Source of the DNA: Cyclobacteriaceae bacterium
GTDB taxonomy: Bacteria; Bacteroidota; Bacteroidia; Cytophagales; Cyclobacteriaceae
Reading direction: 5' to 3'
DNA length: 64,000 nucleotides
Assembly (NCBI GenBank): GCA_028281285.1
Contig: JANQKF010000032.1
Location: 62,001-126,000 of the forward strand
The notes under the pieces are model-generated. The model was not told where the DNA came from and searched no databases. It was given only the letters and a program-made list of their open reading frames with translations. Each line of letters opens with the position of its first letter. Positions within the stretch are counted from its first letter, which is position 1. Shown in pieces: positions 8,129-17,836 of the stretch. A program made the translations under genes and the position numbers.

Positions 8129-10555
8129 TTATTCGTGTCGTAATGCTTCGACCGGGTTGGATCGTGCAGTTTTCCAGGTCTGCAAGCCTATAACCACAAC
8201 TGACGTAGCTAATATCCCAGCAATTGGGAGCAATACCAGACCGACTCCGATATTGATATGGTTCGCATAATTGTCTAACCAGTTCCGAAGTAAGTAGAAA
8301 GCAAAAGGGACTGAGATTAATGTAGACAGCCCAATGAGTCGCACATAGTCTGAAATAAAGAGTTTCAGAATTTTCACTGCACCAGCGCCAAGCACTTTTC
8401 TAATACCCACTTCTTTCATTCGAACTCTTGCTGCATCAAAAGCAAGGGCTAGCAGACCTAAAATAGCAACACTAATGCTAAGAATAGTCAGCAGCACCAA
8501 CTGCTTTTCAAACTGCTCAAATGAGCTGTACTGAAGGTCGAAATGCGGTTTAGCAAAGAAATAGTCAAAAGGATTTTCTGGATAAACAGACGCCCATTTG
8601 TTGCTTATTCTTTCAATGAGTTCGCGGCTTTCGCCATGAGCAAGTCGCATTGAGAAAAACTTGGTATCCAAGGTTGGGAAAAAGAACATTGCCTCAATCG
8701 GCTGATCCGCAGATTCCATTCTGAAATCCTCTACCACCCCGATTACTTTAATTTTTTGATCCCAATAATTAATTCGTTCACCTATAATCTCCTTAGGAGA
8801 AGTGTATCCCAATTCTCGAACAGCAGATTCATTGACGACAATTGGACGTGTTTCTATATTCTCCGTAGGTTCTGATGTAAAATATTTCCCGGCAACTATC
8901 GCGATGTCAAACACTTTAGTAAAGGATTCGTCTGCGAAGATTCTTTTGATATAATGAGGTTCCTTACCATGAATTCTCGGGTTGCTCAAGTTGGCTGCAT
9001 AGTCCATTTTCAGGCCCGGAATAAAATTGGAAGTAGTCACTGTCTCAATACCGGGAATGCTCTTCAATTCATTTTTCAAGAGTTCTATTCCATCCCTAAA
9101 CTCAGTAAACTCCGGATTTCTCACTCCTGGCCCTTTCAAAACCAATACTTGTTCAAGATCAGTGCGAGTCTCGATCGACTTGAGATGTTTAATTTGTTGT
9201 ATGACTGTGAGGGTTCCAAACACCAAACCAATGGTGATCATATATTGACAAACCACAAATGATTTGCGAATCCAACTCTGGTTACCTGAATTCCCTATTT
9301 TACCCTTAATCAGCTCCGGATTTTTGAATGCGCTTAAGATCATTGTAGGGTAAGCGGCAGCCATTAAAACACCTAACAACATAAATCCAGTAAGTCCAAT
9401 GACTAACCGTGGATTCCCCATGAGGTCTGATATACTCCCCTTTCCTATTATTTCGACAAACCTGGGATTAAGTAATTGATTGCATGTAATGGCCAAAGCC
9501 ACAGCGACTAGTACAATGATGAACGAATCTAACAGTAACTGAACAAACATAGCATAGCGACCAGCACCGTGAATTCTTCGTATGGCAACCTCTTTGGACC
9601 GTTGAAGGCTTCCTGATGTAACCAGGTTTATGAAGTTAAACCAAGCAATAAGCAAAATCAAAGCAGCCAAAACAACAAGAAGATTCAAAGCCTTTCCGTT
9701 CTTCACAACAGCCATGTCGGCCATCATATGACTTGCCTTTAAATGGATATCATTGAATTCCATCAGATGGAGTTCTGCATCCTGAGAATCTTGTGGACGA
9801 AGATTCCTTTCAGTAAACGATTCTAACTTTTCTGAAAGGATTTGGGAATCGAATTCTTCGGCCAACTTCAAATAGGTGTAAAACTTATCTCCTCCCAAAA
9901 AATGCAAATGGGGTCTTGCCACTTTTACTTCCTCCAAAAATCGCATCTGAAGCAATATCTCAGGGCGGAAATGTGAATTTTCCGGCCAATCTTCAAAAAC
10001 TGAAGAAACCACAAAATCAAGGTGACCATTTTGGGTGACGATCTTTCCAATCGGATCGACTTCTCCAAACAGAGATGTCGCCAGTTTATGGCTTATTGAT
10101 ACGGATCTAGAGTTATCGGAAAATCCAGTTGAACTTCCATCCAAAATTCTGAAGGTGAATATCTCAAATGCTGAGGGATCAATTCCGAAAGCATTCGGTA
10201 CATCCAGTTCAGCAGAACCCGAGCTAAATATCGTATGCCGCATGGCTTCTCTCAATGGAAACACTCTCACTGAAGAGACAATTTCAGGTATCTCTTCATT
10301 CAGCTTTGGCCCCAACACGTTGGATAGTCCCGGGTATTCCCCGAAAGTTCCTGATAGGTCGGTATAGCTTACTGAAAGCCGATATAGATTTTCTGTTTTT
10401 TTATGAAAACCATCGAAACTTCTTTCATAAGCGACATGTTTCAAAATCACTATTGCCGCCAATAGAGACATTCCCAGCCCCAGAACATTGACGATAGTAA
10501 AGACTTTGTGTCTTCTTAAATTTCGGAATGTCGATATGAAATAGTGCTTAATCAT
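8129..10555 (-). CDS. FtsX/MacB-type ABC transporter permease (array member 9)
   Basis: 808 residues from the chosen ATG at 10555 (MIKHYFISTFRNL). The frame stays open upstream to 10678, but that extension would run back through the 3' end of the preceding permease gene and has no family resemblance. The first coupling motif is atypical (KEVAIRRIHGA), while the second is canonical (KEVGIRKVLGA). The last TM segment region reads AFDAARVRMKEVG, lacking the usual aromatic-rich QRxKE lead. The C-terminus is NPVEALRHE. The gap to the upstream gene stop at 10561 is 5 nt and to the downstream gene 11 nt. This is one of the more diverged members, but no disruption is visible. Confidence 0.93.
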   Translation of the reverse strand: MIKHYFISTFRNLRRHKVFTIVNVLGLGMSLLAAIVILKHVAYERSFDGFHKKTENLYRLSVSYTDLSGTFGEYPGLSNVLGPKLNEEIPEIVSSVRVFPLREAMRHTIFSSGSAELDVPNAFGIDPSAFEIFTFRILDGSSTGFSDNSRSVSISHKLATSLFGEVDPIGKIVTQNGHLDFVVSSVFEDWPENSHFRPEILLQMRFLEEVKVARPHLHFLGGDKFYTYLKLAEEFDSQILSEKLESFTERNLRPQDSQDAELHLMEFNDIHLKASHMMADMAVVKNGKALNLLVVLAALILLIAWFNFINLVTSGSLQRSKEVAIRRIHGAGRYAMFVQLLLDSFIIVLVAVALAITCNQLLNPRFVEIIGKGSISDLMGNPRLVIGLTGFMLLGVLMAAAYPTMILSAFKNPELIKGKIGNSGNQSWIRKSFVVCQYMITIGLVFGTLTVIQQIKHLKSIETRTDLEQVLVLKGPGVRNPEFTEFRDGIELLKNELKSIPGIETVTTSNFIPGLKMDYAANLSNPRIHGKEPHYIKRIFADESFTKVFDIAIVAGKYFTSEPTENIETRPIVVNESAVRELGYTSPKEIIGERINYWDQKIKVIGVVEDFRMESADQPIEAMFFFPTLDTKFFSMRLAHGESRELIERISNKWASVYPENPFDYFFAKPHFDLQYSSFEQFEKQLVLLTILSISVAILGLLALAFDAARVRMKEVGIRKVLGAGAVKILKLFISDYVRLIGLSTLISVPFAFYLLRNWLDNYANHINIGVGLVLLPIAGILATSVVVIGLQTWKTARSNPVEALRHE

Positions 10556-10560
10556 TTTCC

Positions 10561-12963
10561 CTACTCTTGCCTTAGCGAGTCTACCGGGCTCGAAACTGCC
10601 GATCTGTAAATTCTGTTGCCTATGGTCCCGAAACAGATCATTAAAACGATCACCAAGGAAATTGCCACCATCCACCAATCAACGGAAATACGATATTCAA
10701 AATCGCTTAACCACTCTGACATATAATAGTATACCAGGGGAGCGCATACTACAAATGATAGGACCAAGAGTAACAAGTACTCCGCTGACAACAAGCGAAC
10801 TAATCTCCAGATTTGTGCACCCAACACCTTTCTGATGCTCAGTTCCTTCATCCTATATTGGATCATTAACTGGATTAACCCATAAATACCGAGCGCTCCA
10901 ATGAATAAGCCCAAAAAGGTGAAAATGACGAATAGATCCCCAAACCGTTGATCTGCAGCATATTGTTTTTCAAAGTCCTCATCTACCAATGAGTAATCGA
11001 AAGGCCATTCGGGATATACGGATCTCCAGGTGTCTTCAACATTGGATATTGCCTGAGAAAAATCCCCTGTCTCAACCTTGATAGCAATTTTTTGGTAAAA
11101 ATCAGGAAAGATCGTTAAGACAAATGGTCGAATGCTTTGCTTGAGAGAATTCAAATGAAAATCTTCAATCACCCCAATTACCATTCCCGGAGTGATACCG
11201 TCACCTCCAAAATCATATGACTTGCCAATGGCCTCTTCAGGTGACCACCCCAGTTCAGTACTCAATTTTCTGTTGATGATGACCCGCTCAACTGTATCAG
11301 TAGCTATCGCTCGGGAAAAATCACGACCGGCAAGAAGTTGCAAACCATAGGTCTTAACATAATCGTGATCTATCCCAGTGGTGGTGAAGCTCTGATTGGA
11401 GTCCGTTCCCTCAAATCGCCCGATAACGCCAAAAGCATTGTCCCCAGGTGAAAGCTCGGACAATGTAGAGAACTTTACCTCTGAAAGGCGTGAGAGTTGG
11501 TTTCGGAAGAGATCATAGCGTCCATGAATGTCAGAATTTCCATAGGTCGGGATGATCAGGATTTGCTCGGTGTCAATTCCAAGTTCCTGACTCTTCATAA
11601 ACTGTAGCTGTGAAAAGACGACCACAGTACAGGAGATCAGCATCATCGACACAGTGAACTGAATGAAAATCACCGCCTTTCTAAAGCCAAACTTTCGCTT
11701 CCCGGTTAATCGGTTTCTGAATAAACTGTCCACCCCAAATGCCGATAAATATATGGACGGGTAAGCCCCTCCAAGAAAACTCACAACAACCAGTATTAAA
11801 ATTAGGTACGGGAATAATGGCCCATAGATGGCTTTAAACACTCCCGGTTGTAGACCAAGTATTGTTATAAGGTCGTTCTGGAACAGCTGAATCATTGACA
11901 AAGCCAGAGCAAAGCCAATTAATGTAATCACGAATGACTCTCCCAAAAACTGCAGAATAAGTTCTTTTCTTTTGGCCCCTAGAGTTTTTCTTAGCGCCAC
12001 CTCCTTGATTCTGCGTATGGATTGAGCGGTGGCTAGATTAGCGTAGTTTATTATTGCCAATAGCAATATGAACAATCCTGCTGTCGACAATATATATAGC
12101 GATCCAGAGTCTCCCTGAGGGCCGATTTCACCATATCTTGGATTTAAGTGGATATCTTCCAGGGATTGTAAATACAGCCCCATGTTGGTGCCATACAGTT
12201 CGTAATATTCGGGTGGCGATAAAGTCTTTGAAGCTTCTTCCAGTGATTCTCCCAACAGCTCGGCATCAACACCATCCTCCAACAATAGAAATGTGTAATA
12301 GTAATGAGCATACCACTCGAAAGTTTGATAGGTCTTTAAGGGAACATTATAGTGATTCGGGATCGAGGCTATCGAAGCGAGGTAGTCAAAATCAAAATGA
12401 GAGTTTGTCGGAGAATCCTTAACCACACCATCAATTCTAAAATCCAATTGATTATCTACATTAATTACCTCACCAACGATTTGATCAGACCTACCTAAAA
12501 TTCGCTTAGCAGCAGATTCTGTGAGGATAATGGTGTTCGGTTCTCTCAGAACATTATCAGGGTTTCCTTCGATGAGATCGAAAGAGAAAACCTTGAAAAA
12601 GGTTGAATCGGTAAAGTAAAACCCATCTTCGTGTATCCTTGTCTCTTTGAAGCTTACCAGTGAAGGAAACTTTCTTAACCTGGCATAAGCTTCAATTCCG
12701 GCATAGTTATCCTTCAATATTGGCGCCATTACTCCTGCACTTTTCGCCCCTCTTCCATAGCCTTCATCCAATCGCCCCAGGTTCAATCTATAGATCCGAT
12801 CCGACTTCTCATGGAATCGATCATAGCTATATTCGTGGGACACATATTGAAAAATGACCAGGAAAGCCGCTATTCCGAACCCCAGGCCCAAAACATTAAT
12901 AATAGAGTAAAGTGTATTCTTCCGAATATTGCGAAAAGCAGTAATGATGTAGTTCCTGATCAT
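10561..12963 (-). CDS. FtsX/MacB-type ABC transporter permease (array member 8)
   Basis: 800 residues from ATG at 12963 (MIRNYIITAFRNI). A longer reading frame to 13074 is rejected because it overlaps the upstream coding sequence. The chosen ATG overlaps the upstream TGA as ATGA (12963-12960), so translation is probably coupled. TM1 lies at about 20-43; the first ectodomain includes HEYSYDRFHEKSDRIYRL and NSHFDFDYL. The TM2 segment reads INYANLATAQS rather than the usual NYINLSTSKS, and the first coupling motif is KEVALRKTLGA. The second is KELSIRKVLGA at about 706, followed by SPVDSLRQE at the end, where Ser replaces the usual Asn of NPxxxLRxE. Confidence 0.94.
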   Translation of the reverse strand: MIRNYIITAFRNIRKNTLYSIINVLGLGFGIAAFLVIFQYVSHEYSYDRFHEKSDRIYRLNLGRLDEGYGRGAKSAGVMAPILKDNYAGIEAYARLRKFPSLVSFKETRIHEDGFYFTDSTFFKVFSFDLIEGNPDNVLREPNTIILTESAAKRILGRSDQIVGEVINVDNQLDFRIDGVVKDSPTNSHFDFDYLASIASIPNHYNVPLKTYQTFEWYAHYYYTFLLLEDGVDAELLGESLEEASKTLSPPEYYELYGTNMGLYLQSLEDIHLNPRYGEIGPQGDSGSLYILSTAGLFILLLAIINYANLATAQSIRRIKEVALRKTLGAKRKELILQFLGESFVITLIGFALALSMIQLFQNDLITILGLQPGVFKAIYGPLFPYLILILVVVSFLGGAYPSIYLSAFGVDSLFRNRLTGKRKFGFRKAVIFIQFTVSMMLISCTVVVFSQLQFMKSQELGIDTEQILIIPTYGNSDIHGRYDLFRNQLSRLSEVKFSTLSELSPGDNAFGVIGRFEGTDSNQSFTTTGIDHDYVKTYGLQLLAGRDFSRAIATDTVERVIINRKLSTELGWSPEEAIGKSYDFGGDGITPGMVIGVIEDFHLNSLKQSIRPFVLTIFPDFYQKIAIKVETGDFSQAISNVEDTWRSVYPEWPFDYSLVDEDFEKQYAADQRFGDLFVIFTFLGLFIGALGIYGLIQLMIQYRMKELSIRKVLGAQIWRLVRLLSAEYLLLLVLSFVVCAPLVYYYMSEWLSDFEYRISVDWWMVAISLVIVLMICFGTIGNRIYRSAVSSPVDSLRQE

Positions 12964-15386
12964 TCGTGTCTGAGGGTTTGAGCTGGATTTGCGGTTGCTG
13001 CCTTGAATGTTTGAAATCCAACGGTGAGAAAAGCAATCAATAAAAGTAATCCTCCGGCTATAGGGAGTATCCAAATTGGAAGATCAATCCGGAAAGCATA
13101 GTTATCCAACCACCCATTCATGATGATATAAACCAGGGGTGATCCTATCAAAAATGCCAATACAATTAATTTGAAAAAATCTTTAAATAATAACGAGACA
13201 ATACCCGGAATTGAAGCTCCCAACACCTTTCTGACACTAATTTCCTTGGCTCTTTGTGCCGCTACAAATGAAGCCAATCCAAACAAGCCAAGTCCGGCAA
13301 TTGCAATGGCCAATATTGAGAAAGACGTAAATATTGAACCAAACTGTTGGTCTTCTTTATAGGCCTCATTGAACTGACTATCAAGAAAATTATACTCAAA
13401 AGGCGTATCTGGGAATTGTGCTGTCCATTGACGTTCTATTTCTGAAATTGTTTGATCCAAGTCCGAAGTAGACACTTTCAAAGTGATGTACATCAAAAAG
13501 GAATCATATCCCATAAGATAGCTGGTAGGTTCAATATCATCCTTGAGTGATCGTCTATTGTAGTTGCTCACCACCCCGATAATATTGAACAAGCGTTGAC
13601 TATCCTCTCTACCAAATCTCAGTTTCTTTCCTACCGCACTTTCGACATCCGGATATCCCATTTTGACTAACGCTGCTTCATTGATGATTACCGACAATGA
13701 GTCAGTTGCCCTGTCCCGTTCGAAGTTTCGTCCAGCCAGTAACTTTACGCCCATTGTAGGAAAAAAGCCTTCATCAATATTGGTGATATAGTAGGTCGAT
13801 TGATCGACTAAGGTTTCCCCTACAATGCTCATTCCCCCACTCGTAGAGGCTATCACGCTTCTTCCACCTCCAGGAATAGACGAAGATGTCCCGAAAGACA
13901 TGATATTAGGACTACGCAGCAGTTCGTTTTCCAAGGTTCTGTACTTCTCGTACCGCATTTGGGCCAATTCTTCGTCACTGGCAGGAACCTGGAGTGCTAC
14001 AATTTGATCCAGATCGATACCCAGATCCTTGTCCTTCATATATTGTATTTGAAGAAAAACAATGGCAGTTCCTGCAATAAGGATCAGCGAAGCAATAAAC
14101 TGAAATACGACCAATCCTCTCCTCAAGAGTAACCCACTTTTTGAATTCCTAAGCTTACCCTTAAGTATACTTACAGGTTTGAATGACGACAATACTAATG
14201 CAGGATATATTCCTGAAAGAAATGAGCCTCCCAAAATCAGCAGGATCAAAATCAGAACTATCTTCTCACTCACCCAAACATTCTGAATAAGTTCCTTACC
14301 CGTCAAATTATTGAAACTTGGTCCAAACAGCTGCACAGCTGTTAGTGCCAAAATACCACCAATAATATTGATCAAGAGTGATTCTGTCATGAATTGCCGA
14401 ATGAGCTGTCCTCTTCTGGCGCCCACAACCTTTCGAAGACCTACTTCCTTAGCCCGATCCATCGATCTGGCCGTAGAGAGGTTGATATAATTGACCCAGG
14501 CAATAGCTATAATGAAAAGGGCTATGACAAATAAGAACCCTACCGTCCGTGCATTGCCTGTAGCCTCAGGTTCATAGGTTATTCCGGACGTCAAATGAAT
14601 ATCTGTCAAAGGCTGCATGGTGAATTCAAGAGTGGATGTAGGGTCCAGGTATTTGTCGCTAAATGCTGGCAATTTGGCTTGAACTGTGTTTACTTTTGTT
14701 CCAGGTTTTAGCTTCACATAAGTGTAGAAATTATACCCGTTCCAACCATCAGCAATCGCCCGATCCTCTATCGTTTTGAAAGACATAAGAATGTCAAACT
14801 TATAATGCGTATTTCCCGGGATATCTTCTATCACTCCGGTTATTTTGAAGCTCCCATCATGGATTCCTCTTCCTTGTAGTGTCCTGCCTGTTGGGTTTTC
14901 TTCTCCAAATAATCGCCTTGCTGCACTTTGGGTAAGAACCAAGGAATTGGGTTCTGTCAAAGCAGTTTCTTTATTTCCATAAATCAGTTTATAAGGAAAC
15001 ATATCCAGGAATCGTTCATCAGCTGCCGTCACCTCTGTCTCCTTGAGCAATTCATCGCCTTTTTGGAAAATCAGATCTTCAAACATCTGCATTGAGGTGG
15101 TGTAAAGTTCTACTTCGGGAAGCTCATCGTACATGGCCTTACCCAATGGGCTGAATGACATTGCATCCCGAGCCCCGTTGACCCCATTGACTATGTTATC
15201 TGTTATTACACGATAGATACGATCGGCATCAGAATGGAATTTATCATAACCACGTTCGAAATCCACATAAGAATAGATCAGGAGAAAGGCGGTCAAACCG
15301 ATAAATAGTCCGAACGTGTTTATCAGTGTGAATACCTTATTCTTGAAAAGGTTTCTTACGGCAATTTTGAAATAGTTCTTAATCAT
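12960..15386 (-). CDS. FtsX/MacB-type ABC transporter permease (array member 7)
   Basis: 808 residues, start MIKNYFKIAVRNL. It is close to the array consensus: TM1 at about 21-42, FERGYDKFHSDADRIYRV, GEENPTGRT, NTHYKFDIL and LQPLTDIHLTS in ectodomain 1. MDRAKEVGLRKVVGA follows TM2, and RRGLVVFQF leads into TM5. Ectodomain 2 has the VVSNYNRRSLK and FNEAYKEDQQFG landmarks, then KEISVRKVLGA, ending NPAQTLRHE. It abuts the upstream stop directly (0 nt) and overlaps the downstream start by 4 nt. Such tight junctions imply one polycistronic message. Confidence 0.95.
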   Translation of the reverse strand: MIKNYFKIAVRNLFKNKVFTLINTFGLFIGLTAFLLIYSYVDFERGYDKFHSDADRIYRVITDNIVNGVNGARDAMSFSPLGKAMYDELPEVELYTTSMQMFEDLIFQKGDELLKETEVTAADERFLDMFPYKLIYGNKETALTEPNSLVLTQSAARRLFGEENPTGRTLQGRGIHDGSFKITGVIEDIPGNTHYKFDILMSFKTIEDRAIADGWNGYNFYTYVKLKPGTKVNTVQAKLPAFSDKYLDPTSTLEFTMQPLTDIHLTSGITYEPEATGNARTVGFLFVIALFIIAIAWVNYINLSTARSMDRAKEVGLRKVVGARRGQLIRQFMTESLLINIIGGILALTAVQLFGPSFNNLTGKELIQNVWVSEKIVLILILLILGGSFLSGIYPALVLSSFKPVSILKGKLRNSKSGLLLRRGLVVFQFIASLILIAGTAIVFLQIQYMKDKDLGIDLDQIVALQVPASDEELAQMRYEKYRTLENELLRSPNIMSFGTSSSIPGGGRSVIASTSGGMSIVGETLVDQSTYYITNIDEGFFPTMGVKLLAGRNFERDRATDSLSVIINEAALVKMGYPDVESAVGKKLRFGREDSQRLFNIIGVVSNYNRRSLKDDIEPTSYLMGYDSFLMYITLKVSTSDLDQTISEIERQWTAQFPDTPFEYNFLDSQFNEAYKEDQQFGSIFTSFSILAIAIAGLGLFGLASFVAAQRAKEISVRKVLGASIPGIVSLLFKDFFKLIVLAFLIGSPLVYIIMNGWLDNYAFRIDLPIWILPIAGGLLLLIAFLTVGFQTFKAATANPAQTLRHE

Positions 15387-17834
15387 CTATTCGTATCTAA
15401 GTGATTCAATCGGGTTTCGATTCGCAGACTTGAAAATATGGAATGAGATAGTGATCAAGGCTACCAGTAGTACCCCACCTATTGGAATAGCATACAACCA
15501 AACTCCGGGAGTAATTTGGAAAGCATAATTGGCCAACCATTCTTTCGCCCCCAAATAAACGAGAGGCAAGGACACCAGGCTGGCCACAATCACCAATTTC
15601 ACAAAATCAGTGGAAATCAGACGAAGAATATCTGTTACAGAGGCACCCAAGACCTTACGAATTCCTATCTCCTTGGTCCTTTGGATAGCAGTATATCCTG
15701 CTAGCCCGAAGAGCCCTAGACAAGAGATAATAATGGTAAGGATGGAAAACAGGTTGAACACCTTTCCGAATAATTCATCGCTTTTATATTGTTGATCAAA
15801 CTGTTCGTCCATAAAGGAGAATTCAAAAATGTTGCCCGGGTAGAAGTCATTAAAAACTTGTTCAATTGCAGCCACGGATTCCCTAATGTTTTGACTCGAA
15901 AGCTTGATGTTATAATAATCGTAAGAGGGGTTGTAGAATGGCACAAACACTATTGGTTCTATGGTCTGCCTTAAAGAGCGATTATGAAAATCCTCGGTAA
16001 CTCCCACTACAAACCAGTCTCTACCCCAAAAATTAATTTTCTTGTTGATCGCTGATTCCGGACTCCCGAGCCCTAAGAGCTCAACAGCTTTTCCGTTCAA
16101 GAGCACATTTTTCACCAAGCTGCCTTGTGTCTTATGATCAGTTTGCAGAAAATCTCTGCCAGCAACCATTTCTATATCGTAAGTCTTCGCAAAACCATAA
16201 TCAGCATGAATTCGATTTAACATATAGCCTTCGGTTCCTCCTTCAGGTCTGACATTAAACGTTCTTGGTAAACGGTCACCAAACAGATTGGCAGAGGTTC
16301 CAACCTCTTGAATATTTGGGTTCTTCTTCAGCTCGCTTTTAAAAGTAGCAATCCGCTCAATGAACGTTGTGTCAAAACTGGTTAACATTGGTCCATTCAC
16401 AACCATCACCTGCTCCATTTCAAACCCGAGGTCCTGGTTACGCATGAACTCCACCTGCTTATAAACCAACAAGGTTCCTGCAATCAGCAGTGTGGAAATA
16501 CAAAACTGAAAAACAACTAACCCCTTTCTCAGAAGATTACCTCCCGAGGACCGTTCAAACTTTCCCTTTAGAGTTTGTGAAGGTTTGTATGATGATAATA
16601 CCAATGCAGGATAAGCACCTGATAACGCAATCCCAATCAACAAGACTAGCCCTAAAATCAGCGCCACAGGAATACCAGCGTATACAGATTGAATAAAATT
16701 CAGAAGAGACAAATCCATCTCAACAAGGGAGTTGAATCTGGCCTGAAAAATTTGAATCAAGGTGAAAGAGATGACGATAGCGATCAGATTGATTACTACA
16801 GTCTCAGTCATAAATTGCCTGATTAGTTGTCCTCGTTCAGCACCTACCACTTTCCTAATTCCAACTTCTTTGGCTCTCTCAAGTGCTCTGGAAGTAGTTA
16901 GGTTTATATAATTGATCCAGGCCATGAGTAAAATAAACGAAGCTACTGTAATCAATGCCCAGACCATTCTTCCATCCCCTTTTACAGCAAAGTCATACTC
17001 ATAGTCTGAGTAGAGATGAACCTCGTCTAGTGGTTGTAGATGGAATTTTTCAAATGTCCCTGTTACCTCGTCCCCTTTGAAATAGGTATTGCTGAAATCT
17101 TCAAATTTGGCTTCCAGTTGCTTTTGATCCGTACCCGGAACCAGCTGTACATAATGGAAAAAGTCTGAACTATTCCAACTTGATCTTGCCTGTGGCCAGG
17201 CTTGGATCAATGTTGCTCTGGAAACCAAAACCTCAAAATCGAGATGACTGTTTTCAGGGACGTCTTTGATTACGCCCGTGATTTTAGTTGGATTTGTTTC
17301 CCTATCCAACAGGATTAATTCTCCTACTATACTTTTGAAATCATCGTCCTTAATTTCAAAAAGCCTCCTGGCAATAGATTCTGTGAGAACAATGGCATTC
17401 AAGTCCGCAACAAGATTTGAAGCATCACCAGCAATCAATTCAAAGTCGAACATCTCAAAAAAGCTCTGATGGACATAAAACCCACGTTGTGCCTCTATAA
17501 GCTTATCATCTAAGCGAAGGATGATCTCACCAGTATTATTCACGGTAGTACTCCTGATAATCTCAGGGTAATCCGCTTCCATCTGCGGTCCAACTGCGGA
17601 ATATGTGATTTGCCCACTCTGAATCAGTCGATCACCCTCATAGCGATTGTTCATGACTCGGTAGATATCGGCCCTATTGGTATGGAAGGAATCAAAGCTC
17701 AGTTCGTAGAAGGAATACTGCAGAATAAATACTGCAGCAGTAATTCCCACCGATAAACCAAGGATGTTGATTAGAGAAAAGAGTTTGTTCTTTCTAAGTG
17801 ACCTGAAAGCGATTTTGAGATAGTTTTTGACCAT
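15387..17834 (-). CDS. FtsX/MacB-type ABC transporter permease (array member 6)
   Basis: 815 residues, start MVKNYLKIAFRSL. It has the full two-repeat layout: TM1 at about 21-43, ectodomain 1 with YELSFDSFHTNRADIYRV and NSHLDFEVL, then TM2 with INYINLTTSRALERAKEVGIRKVVGA and the FMTETVVINL helix. TM4 runs into SGAYPALVLSSYKPS, TM5 begins RKGLVVFQF, and ectodomain 2 has VTEDFHNRSLRQ and FMDEQFDQQYKSDELFG. It ends KEIGIRKVLGA ... NPIESLRYE. It starts 2 nt after 17837-20248 stops and ends directly before the next start. This is one of the best representatives for modelling the family. Confidence 0.95.
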   Translation of the reverse strand: MVKNYLKIAFRSLRKNKLFSLINILGLSVGITAAVFILQYSFYELSFDSFHTNRADIYRVMNNRYEGDRLIQSGQITYSAVGPQMEADYPEIIRSTTVNNTGEIILRLDDKLIEAQRGFYVHQSFFEMFDFELIAGDASNLVADLNAIVLTESIARRLFEIKDDDFKSIVGELILLDRETNPTKITGVIKDVPENSHLDFEVLVSRATLIQAWPQARSSWNSSDFFHYVQLVPGTDQKQLEAKFEDFSNTYFKGDEVTGTFEKFHLQPLDEVHLYSDYEYDFAVKGDGRMVWALITVASFILLMAWINYINLTTSRALERAKEVGIRKVVGAERGQLIRQFMTETVVINLIAIVISFTLIQIFQARFNSLVEMDLSLLNFIQSVYAGIPVALILGLVLLIGIALSGAYPALVLSSYKPSQTLKGKFERSSGGNLLRKGLVVFQFCISTLLIAGTLLVYKQVEFMRNQDLGFEMEQVMVVNGPMLTSFDTTFIERIATFKSELKKNPNIQEVGTSANLFGDRLPRTFNVRPEGGTEGYMLNRIHADYGFAKTYDIEMVAGRDFLQTDHKTQGSLVKNVLLNGKAVELLGLGSPESAINKKINFWGRDWFVVGVTEDFHNRSLRQTIEPIVFVPFYNPSYDYYNIKLSSQNIRESVAAIEQVFNDFYPGNIFEFSFMDEQFDQQYKSDELFGKVFNLFSILTIIISCLGLFGLAGYTAIQRTKEIGIRKVLGASVTDILRLISTDFVKLVIVASLVSLPLVYLGAKEWLANYAFQITPGVWLYAIPIGGVLLVALITISFHIFKSANRNPIESLRYE

Positions 17835-17836
17835 GT

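Noticed and set aside
10556-10678. N-terminal extension of permease 8129-10555 to 10678
   Set aside because: The extension lies inside the 3' end of the upstream permease gene, is not related to family N-termini, and a good internal ATG exists at 10555.
12964-13074. N-terminal extension of permease 10561-12963 to 13074
   Set aside because: Same reason: it reads back through the upstream gene. The ATG at 12963 overlaps the upstream stop as ATGA and matches family starts.
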